From Ampelocalamus luodianensis (Eukaryota > Streptophyta > Magnoliopsida > Poales > Poaceae), in NCBI GenBank assembly GCA_036346255.1, contig CM070640.1, forward strand, positions 41,969,238 to 42,033,237: 64,000 nt of DNA, written 5' to 3'. The translations under genes and the position numbers were made by a program. The notes under the pieces were generated by a model. It saw only the letters and a program-made list of their open reading frames with translations. It did not search any database and was not told the DNA's origin. Every line of letters starts with the position of its first letter. Positions within the stretch are counted from its first letter, which is position 1. Below are positions 11,875 through 20,600 of this stretch, one piece after another.

Positions 11875-12610
11875 GACAACACACTGCGATGCTACCTTTT
11901 AAGACAGAAATGATATCTCTCTGCCACGTAACCTTCTCAGACCGAAAAGGCTGCACGCTGTCACGCCACACACTCTCACCTTTGCAAACTGAAAAGACGA
12001 CACACTGCGGTGCTACCTTTTAAGACAGAAATGACTGCACACTATTAAGGCACGCACTACCACCTTTGCGGGCCGGGAGGACAGCACACCACGATGCTAC
12101 ATTTTCAAACCAAAATGACCACACTCTGTTATGACACCTTTTCAGAATGAAAAGACAACATTAGGCCACAACACCTTTTTAGACTGAAAAGAATGCACAC
12201 TGTCAGGGCACGTACTGCCACCTTTGCGGACCGAGAGGACAGCACGCTATGATGCTACCTTTTCAGATCGAAATGACCATATTATTATCAAGACACCTTT
12301 TCAGAGCGAAAAGACAACTCTAGGCCACGCCACATTTTTAGACCAAAAAGACCGTACACTGTCAGCCCACGCACTTCTACCTTTACAGACCGAGAAGACA
12401 ACACACTGCGACGTTACCTTTTTAGACCGAAATGACCACACTCTGCCACGACACCTTTTCATACCAAAAAGACAATACACTGAGACGCTACCTTTTCATA
12501 CCGAAATGACCACACTCTGCCACATCAACTTTTCAGACCGAAAAAACAACACACTACCACGCTACCTTTTCATACCGAAATGACCTCAATCTGCCACTCT
12601 ACCTTTTCAG
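11875..12610 (+). repeat. Degenerate tandem array with unit about 40-45 bp
   Basis: The unit contains ccttttcagaccgaaa followed by tgacc or agacaac and then cacactg-cacg. It recurs about 17 times, often as alternating variants that give a roughly 85-bp double unit. The core ttttcagaccgaaaa is an imperfect palindrome. A 119-codon frame (12224-12583) runs through it and shows repeats of F-x-D/P-R/K, but this follows from the DNA periodicity and is probably not a gene. The array ends just upstream of the GRF-like gene remnant and may form its 5' flank. Confidence 0.85.
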
Positions 12611-12684
12611 ATCGATGTCGGATAACACTACGCCACCATATCCAACACTTTACTACACCACCATACCCTGCGACCCTATCCACT

Positions 12685-12692
12685 CATAAAAG
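12685..12692 (+). promoter_or_regulatory. Candidate TATA box of the GRF-like gene
   Basis: The sequence cataaaag lies 94 bp upstream of the ATG at 12779, a typical plant spacing. It sits between two near-copies of acactac-ccaccatacccaacactt (12626 and 12718). Confidence 0.35.
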
Positions 12693-12778
12693 GAGGGAGA
12701 AGAAAGCTGGAGGACAACACTACACCACCATACCCAACACTTCACTCCAACTTGGTTCACACAACAGAGAGGAAGGAG

Positions 12779-13192
12779 ATGTCGGACTCATCGTCGAGCT
12801 TCTACGCGAAGATGCTGCGGAAGCACAAGTGTCTTCCGAGAGGGCTAAACCCTACTCTGATTGTTCTATGAAGTGTGCGTCGGTACCACCGGAGTTCACA
12901 CATCCACAATATGTGTATGAAGAACCGACAAAGATCATTCAGTCCACATACCTGGTGATCGCCACCCGGGTGTACTACTCATGCGGGAACATCCTCGTAA
13001 GCGAATCATATAGATTTTTCACATATTACATTGCATTCCACATATCCCTAATTTCGCAGCGCATAATGGTAGCCGGAGATGCGATGCAACTTCTTTCAAT
13101 GGATAGACGGCCCTGACATGTACGATAGGGCGTTCATCGAGCAGAAGTACATGTTCAACTACGCGAAGCGAGCCGAGACCTTCGAACGCTGA
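12779..13192 (+). pseudogene. Small GRF-type zinc-finger-like gene remnant, two exons
   Basis: An ATG at 12779 opens a serine-rich start (MSDSSSSFYAKML). The frame then has to shift near 12860 to continue into a segment with CSMKC, EFTHPQYVYEEP and RVYYSCGN. A strong donor (C/GTAAGC at 12997) and a TAG acceptor at 13072 define a 76-bp intron. Exon 2 (13073-13192) joins in frame and encodes RCNFFQWIDGPDMYD and a tail ending ETFER before a stop. Tyr-x-Ser-Cys-Gly followed by Cys-x-Phe-Phe-x-Trp-Ile-Asp resembles the second half of a GRF zinc finger, a fold common in grass nuclear and transposon-linked proteins. The frameshift and short length argue for a decayed gene. The family name is a moderate-confidence inference. 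Confidence 0.45.
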
Positions 13193-14400
13193 AACCTTAC
13201 ATACCCAACCCTATTGAAAGGCACCGGAGGATCCCAGGAAAGTTGAGTGGTGGTAGAGGACTCCCGAACCAGAAGTTGAGTACGACCAGACCGAGCACGA
13301 GGCAAGTAAGGGGGGAGTCTCCTGCTAGTGAGACCGACAGCTGTCTTAGTGCTCTCCATTGCCCGGGCGCACTCCATATATAAGAGGTAAATTAGGTTTA
13401 ATTTGAATCATGATTATTGATTTGGCCCTATATTATGCTATCCTAACATTATTCAATCGTCCAACCCGTCTCACATAACATGGCTGACTTCGAGACTAGC
13501 GCTCACCGCGGTAGTCTAGAGATAAGGGGAAGGGACCGATGGGTTGCCAGGACTAATTAACTTCGTTCCAATCAACCTTTTTGTCGATTTCAACAAGGTA
13601 GGTGTATTTCAGTTTGTTGATTCATGTATGTTGTCATTTCTAATGCACGTAACCAAACCCAGCACGCCATATAATTCGAATTAAATTATGATGTCTTTTA
13701 AACTTAAATCCCTTTTCCTAAATATTTTGACTATTAAATATTTCATAATATTTTCTCAATGAAATCAGTTCTACAAATAATATAATCGGGATAACAACGT
13801 GTATGGCAACCATAAACCCAATTATTTATTTTATTTCGCTCTCGAAGGGGGCTGTTTGTATTATTATGCCACCGATCTCGCATTCTTTACCTCATATTTC
13901 GTTATCTTCTCTAATTTCGGATTCCGAACTACGCGGACACTTAAAGAAATCACCAAAAAATTCCCTAAAATTACTGAATTTTTAGGCTAAATTGTATACA
14001 CAAATTTTTTTTAAAAAAAATGCACATGTCACCAGTTGAATTGGTGACAGTGCTCTATCGCTAATTGGAACAACAACGGACCCTGTCACCAATTCAACTA
14101 GCGACAGGAGCCTGTCAGGGCTGCAACCGGTGACAACAGCCTAGTTTTGCTATTGTTTTTTTACTATTTAATTTTGTAATTCATTATTAAATTAATATTA
14201 TTTTTAAAAAATAAGTAATTCTCTAGCCAATCTGAGGTACAAGCCTCTAATGATGATACTTATATAGTTATAGCCAGTGGAAGCATGCAGTACTCCGATT
14301 GATTGTGAACCCGTGACACACAAAGAAGATGCAAAAACAGAATGGTAAATGTGTTTCTAGTAGGGGCTTTGAGATGGATTGCCGTGACGATGATGATGTC
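13193..14400. other. AT-rich intergenic DNA with one perfect 17-bp hairpin
   Basis: The arms agttgaattggtgacag (14034-14050) and its exact complement (14083-14099) are separated by 32 bp. Related gcgacag / ggtgaca words repeat nearby (14100-14135), which suggests a small palindromic repeat or element remnant. No coding feature was recognised. Confidence 0.4.
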
Positions 14401-14630
14401 ATGCTGACTCTAGCCGGACCGGCCCACGAATGGAACCCGGCCCAGCCTCACATAACCAGGGAGGGGGCCCACATGTCACAGGCCCTGTGCCCCTCTCGAT
14501 TCCCCCGTTCTTCTGCTCGCTCACTGGGGGAGCCGCCGCTTCTTGCTGTTCTTCTCCGGCGTGCTCCACCGCGGGACCTCCGTAACCCCGCGAACCATAT
14601 AGGATCCTCCGAGAGGCACGGGGGAGAGAG
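14401..14630 (+). promoter_or_regulatory. Proximal promoter and 5' UTR of the Misato-like gene
   Basis: A GC-rich stretch immediately before the ATG at 14631 contains several GGCCCA / GGCCCAC motifs (near 14421, 14440 and 14467). These are plant site II elements typical of constitutively expressed genes. No TATA box was seen. The transcription start cannot be placed from sequence alone. Confidence 0.4.
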
Positions 14631-17600
14631 ATGAGGGAGGTCGTGACGGTGCAGGTCGGCGGCTTCGCCAACTTCGTCGGCGCCCACTTCTGGAACTTCC
14701 AGGTCCCGCAAGATCCTGAAAATTTTGAGTTCTACCCTGTCCGTACAACCTTGTAGCCCTAGAACTCGACTCCGCTTCTTTTGCTGCTCCTCAGGATGAG
14801 CTTCTCGGGCTCGCCGACGACCCCGGCGCCGACCCTACCTTCAAGGCCGCGGCGCTCGACATGGACGTCCTGTACCGCGCCGGCGAGACGCACCAGGTAG
14901 GGGCGCTGGCCGCTTGTCCCGAAAGATGCATCTTTTCCATTATAGGCTGCCTATCTCGGATCCTTTGAGTTACGCTGCTCAATTTCGTCAGGGCGTCTCC
15001 ACCTACTTCCCCGTTTGGTATCTGTTGGTTCTCGAGGTGATTTTCTTCTGTTATTACTTTCTTTATGTTCTGCAATTCTGAGTTCACTCCTAGTATAGCA
15101 ATCTACTCGAGCTTACTGGATTTAAGCGTGCTATGTAGCAATCCTCCTTTGTGGAGAAGTGTAACTTACCTGTTATTTTTGTTAGTGATAGTATGCATTA
15201 CCTAGTGATATCACTTGCAGGGTCTCTTGGCTCTTTAAGTTCCTCTGGTACTCTGGGTCTGAGCAGCACTGCTGGGGATCAGCTCGATGTCGTTACATGG
15301 CAAGTGGCGTTCTAACTTCTCTAGAATTCGTCTCCATGTTTGATTTGCTTACTATGTCCATCGTGCATAATTGGTTGTCGTATTGGTCATGTTACTCATG
15401 TATATGAGCTAAAGAGAAGCAGGCGGTTGTTTTAGTGTTGTTTTGCATTGCTTGTGCAATTGGGCTACCCGCAGATTAATAACTTTGGATAAAAATAACT
15501 TGTTGTAACTGTGACCAAGGTAGAAAACGTATTTGCATTGCCAAAGCAAGCACATATGAGAATATAGCACTTCACTGTATATATGCTTGCTTGAAAAAAT
15601 TGCAGGAAATTGTTGCAGCCTGTAGGAGCAATGAACTGCTCTTAGCCTCTAATATGATTATTTTGGAGATTGTAATGATGCATACACTCATCCAGCTGCT
15701 CTGAAAATTGCTGCATGGCATCAATTTACTCTTTTCATGGAATATCATTCAGCTTTGGGCTTGTCATGGCTTGTTGATAGCCGTGCTTCTGTATAAATCA
15801 TGCTTTGAGTGAGTAATTATATGCTAATATTACTTACGAGTTAACTCCAGTTAGAGAGCACCTACCTTTGAAATAATGTGTCAGGCTCATGGAGTACTTT
15901 TATGAGTCAATCCCGATTAATGTAGGTCTGGAAACGTAGCAAGATCGGTATCAAAACCTCATGGGAGGAACTTGTTTCTGCAAAGCTTAGCTGAAGAAGA
16001 GCAGAACCCAAGCACTAGCAGTGGTGGGAATAACTCCCAGAAAAATGTTGAAGATAAGGACCTGGTCGAATGCCTAGAGAATGGTGTTAACTTTTGGACC
16101 GATTATTCGAAGGTTCAGTATCACCCTCAGAGCTTGTATGAGTTGCATGGGTCATGGACAGACTTTGACAAGTTCGATAATTATGGGACTGCAAGGGAGG
16201 TAGTTTCAGAATGGTCTCACATAGAGGAGATGAATGAGAGGCTAAGGTTCTTTGTTGAAGAATGCGACCATATTCAGGTCCTATCTTTTCCCCAATATAC
16301 TATCGTTGAACACTCTATTTACAGTTATACTACGGGCCATGTTCACTTATGCAACCAGTGATTTGTGTAGATGAGGTCTTAAAATTTGAAATGAATTAAT
16401 TCATAATTTACTACAGGGCATCCAGTTTATTGTGGATGATTCAGGAGGGTTTTCCGGTGTAGCTGCACAGTATTTGGAGAACATTGCCGATGATTACACA
16501 AGCACACCTGTATTGATTTATTGTGTGAGGGATCCAGTCACCTATGTATCATCCAGGAATCAAAGGGAGTCCATCACAAGATCTTTGCATGATGCCGTTT
16601 CATTTTCAAAACTTTCATCCTTTTGCAATCTGATGGTTCCAATAGGGCTGCCTTCTCTAAGTAGAAGTATGCTTTCATTTACCTGACTATCACATTCGAT
16701 TTTGTGCTTTTCTGAAAATTTTCCATTCTAGCATGCTTAGGTGATCTGTGATCTCATACATTCCCTAAACAGATATGAAGATACTCATTTGCTGTGCTAT
16801 TATTCTTTTGTGATTGTGTGAGACTTCTTTCCAGTAGCTTAGTATCGCTGTTGTTTATTTTCATGTGCATCAATCTTATGCTGAAAACATTGCACTTGAT
16901 TGCAGTTTCCATTAAATATCAACTCATTTGCTCACGTATACATACTGCTGTATATATATGTGTGTGTGTAGCGGTCATCCTAGTATAAAACTGCTTTACT
17001 AGCATATGTATATTTACTTTTTTTTTTTGACATTATCCATACAAAATTATTTTCATGGGCATACGACAGCTTATTCTGAGTTGTTCTCCTAGTATAAAGC
17101 AGCTTTACTAGCATGTCTATTTACTTCTTCTCACATTACCCATGTTAAGAGTATTGTGTATTCTACATTCTCTCTCTCTCTCTTGGCCCATGTGACCCTT
17201 ATAGCCCATGAGGCCCATGTATCTATATCTATATATATCCCCTTCATTAATGAATAAGATGCAGAGTTGTGAATAGCAAACCCTAGTTTCAATGTTCTAA
17301 CATGGTATCAGAGCCTAACCCTAACCCTAGCCTCAGTTCTACCGCGACATCGCTCGGCATCGCTAGCGAGCTTTTAGCTCGGGCCAGCGGCCTGAGCACT
17401 CTCTACTTCATCACGGCGTCGAAGAGCTTCATCATGGCGCCAAGATACCACAGTGGGCTCGAGCTCTCTCACGGCGCCAAGATCCTCTCGTGCTCGGCCG
17501 ATCCTCGCCGCACTCGCTTCTCTCATCGCCTCTTCCTCGCCGACGCCGGATCTCTCTCGCTCGCCATCGACTAGTGCCGCATGGAGGCCACGCCGACCTT

Positions 17601-20600
17601 CGCCGGATCTTGCGCTCGACGCTTGATTTGCGCCGCCGGATCCTCTTCTCGCCGACCGCCGGATCGGATCAAGCTCGACGCCGCCGCTTCTCCTTCCTCT
17701 TGAGCTCGGCCGTGGTTCTTCCTCCGCCCGGATTTTTGCGCGCGCTGATTCGCAGCGGCCTCGCCCGGCCGCTGGGCGTTCTTCCTCCGCCGTATTTTGC
17801 GCGCCGCTGGTTCGCAGCGGCCTCTCGCCCGGCCGGTGGTTCTCCTCGATCCACACCCTCGGCCTCCTCGGCTCGCCGGCGTTTCCTCTCGATCCACGCA
17901 GCTCGTGAGTCCTTCACGGTGTGGTCTCTCGGTATCCGTAACCGAATATCTCCTCGCGTACCTGCTCGCTTGCTACTGTGTTGCTCTTACTGCTGATTTG
18001 CTACTGTGTTGCTGTGATTAGTACTGCTACTGTTGATCTGCTGATCTGCTACTGTTGCTCTGTTGCTACTGCGATTAGTACTGCTGTGTGGTATGGCTAG
18101 ATCCGACTCAATGTTTGGGGGTAGTTCATCTCTTGTGTTCACGGATATCAAGCTCGATGGTTCGAACTACGGGCATGGGCATTCTCAGTCAAGACTACTC
18201 TCAGAGGTTATGGTTTGGCTTCTTAGTTGACTGACGATTCTCCTGATCCGAAGATGGTTGATGTTGAGGTATTAAAGTCTTGGCAGAAAGAGGATGATCG
18301 TGTCATGACCGACATTATGCCGAGTGTTGATGTTTCTCTGCGGATGAGTCTTGAGTATCATACTTCAGCCAAGCAGATGTGGACATATTTTGAGAAGAGA
18401 TATGTTTAGTCCAGTGGTGCTCTTCGCTTCACATTGCTCAAGAACATTCATAGTCTTCAGCAGCAGCCGGATCAGTTAGTGGAGGAGTATTACAATGCTT
18501 TCATTCATATCACTGGTCCTCTAGAGTCTATGACACCGGCTACTCTTTGTTCGCCGGTCTTGTCTTTGCCAAAGATGAGTATGCTCGTGACGCTTATGTA
18601 TCGGTTGTGATGGGGCTTCGATCGGAGTTAGAGCCTGTTCGTACTCAGTTGCTCAACTATCCCACTCCACCGACTTTGACTGAGGTGCTCTCTAGTTTGA
18701 TTGCAGAGGAGACTCGTCTTCATTCGCTTATGTCTTTCTCAGGATCCTCATCACATGCTGTTCTGAGTCTCTCACAGCGGTCTGGATCTACCAGAGCGTG
18801 TTGGTATGTTCCCATTGCAAGAGAACTGGTCATCATGTTGACAAATGTTTCAAGTTACATCCAGATCAACTTATTGCTTATCGTGCTAGATGACCATCCG
18901 ACCGCCGCCGTGGAGCACCTCATCGGGCCTTCCAGAGCGATTCTGCGCGCCACATCCACATCTATCGTGACTTCGGATCGCTGTCTGCGCTATGACATCA
19001 GTTGCACCTTCTGCTTCTAGTGCTGCTCATCCTTGGGTTTTGGACTCAGGTGCCTCTTTTCATGTCACATCTGATAGCTCTCAGCTTGTTGCTCGTAGGC
19101 CCGTGAGTGATGCTACATATGTTCACACTGCTGATGGTACACCTTGCTCTATTACCTATCAGGGTATTCTCTCTACATCTCGCTTCTCTGTTCCTGATGT
19201 GTCTTTTGTTCCTCAGTTATCTATGAATCTTCTTTCTGTTGGTCAACTAACTGATATGAACTGTTTCATTGGATTTGATGATTCTTCTTATTTTATTCAG
19301 GATCGTCAGAGCAGAAGAGTGATTGGTTCTGGCCATCGCCGTAGAGGCTCTCCTAGTCTCTATGTCTTGGACACCTTACATCTTCCTTCCACCAGTACGT
19401 CGAAGGTCTTAGTGTCTTCTGCTATGTCATCATCTCAGTCTCCTGTTGGGTCTTCCTTCAGCAAGTGGCATCATCGATTTGGTCATCTTTGTGGAGCTCG
19501 CCTCACGTCTCTAGTTCACCGGGGTTCCTTAGGTCATGTCACTGTTGAGTCTAGTTTTCATTGTACTGGTTGTTAGCTGGGGAAACAGCTACAACTTCCA
19601 TATCCCAGTAGTACCTCTCAGTCTTCTGATCCTTTTGATTTGGTACATTCAGATGTATAGGGTCCATCTCCTTTTGTTTCGAAGGGTGGTCATAGTTATT
19701 ATGTCATATTTGTTGATGATCACCCTCGATATACCTGGATCTATTTTATGAAACATCGCTCTCAGTTGATTTACATTTATCAGTCTTTTGTTAAGATGGT
19801 TCATACACAGTTTTCTTCTTCCATTCGTGTTTTCTGTTTTGACTCTGGAGGAGAGTATCTTTCCTCGCCTTTCGCGCCTTTCTTTCGAGGGTACTCTTCC
19901 TCGGCTCTCGTGTCCCGTGCTCATGCTCGTAATGGTGTTGCCGAGCGCAAGCATCGCCACATCATCGAACCGCCGCACTCTCTCATTTCTCCTTTGCCCC
20001 CTCACTTTTGGGGGCGCGCTCACAATAGCTTATTAACCATCGCCCTCTTCCAAGCTTCAGGCAAGTGTCCCGGTGAGATCTGCTGAGCACCCGCTCACTA
20101 TGCTCATCTTCGTGTTTTTGATTGTGTCTCTATGTCCTTCTAGCACCTCGTGAGCGCACAAAGTGAGCCTCGCCGCTTGAGTGTGTTTTTCTCGTTATAG
20201 TCCCGAGCATAAGGGCTATCGTTGCTATGATCCCTCAGCACGTCGCATTCGCACCTCTCGTGATGTGACTTTTGATGAGGGACAACCTTTCTTCAATCAT
20301 CCTTCTACACATCTCACTTCTCCTTCAACAGATTCCACTTCCTTTTTGTGTCTACCTCCCATTCCTTCATCAGACTTGCCTTCTCCAGATACACCTTCTC
20401 CACCAGTTTCACCTTCTAGTGTGCCTTCCCCACTAGCTCCAACAGTTTCTCCACCAGCTCCACCAGTTTCTGACACTTCCACTTTTCTCTTCCACTATAG
20501 TCGCCGACAGAGAGTTCCTTCTGATCCTCAGTCCTCCTCTCCTCCACTTGATCCTCCGGCCAGTACCATCGACTCTGACAATCGTTCTACTACATCACGA

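Noticed and set aside
12224..12583. 119-codon ORF with repeated DRN/DRK words
   Set aside because: Explained by the periodic DNA array; units are not multiples of three throughout and many copies break the frame.
17315..17334. Telomere-like CCTAACCCTAACCCTAG after the copia primer site
   Set aside because: Only two units, and CCCTAAC not the plant CCCTAAA; it is part of the element leader.
17490..17996. Overlapping Ser/Arg-rich ORFs on both strands in the copia leader
   Set aside because: GC-rich leader before the true gag start at 18093; no gag motif.
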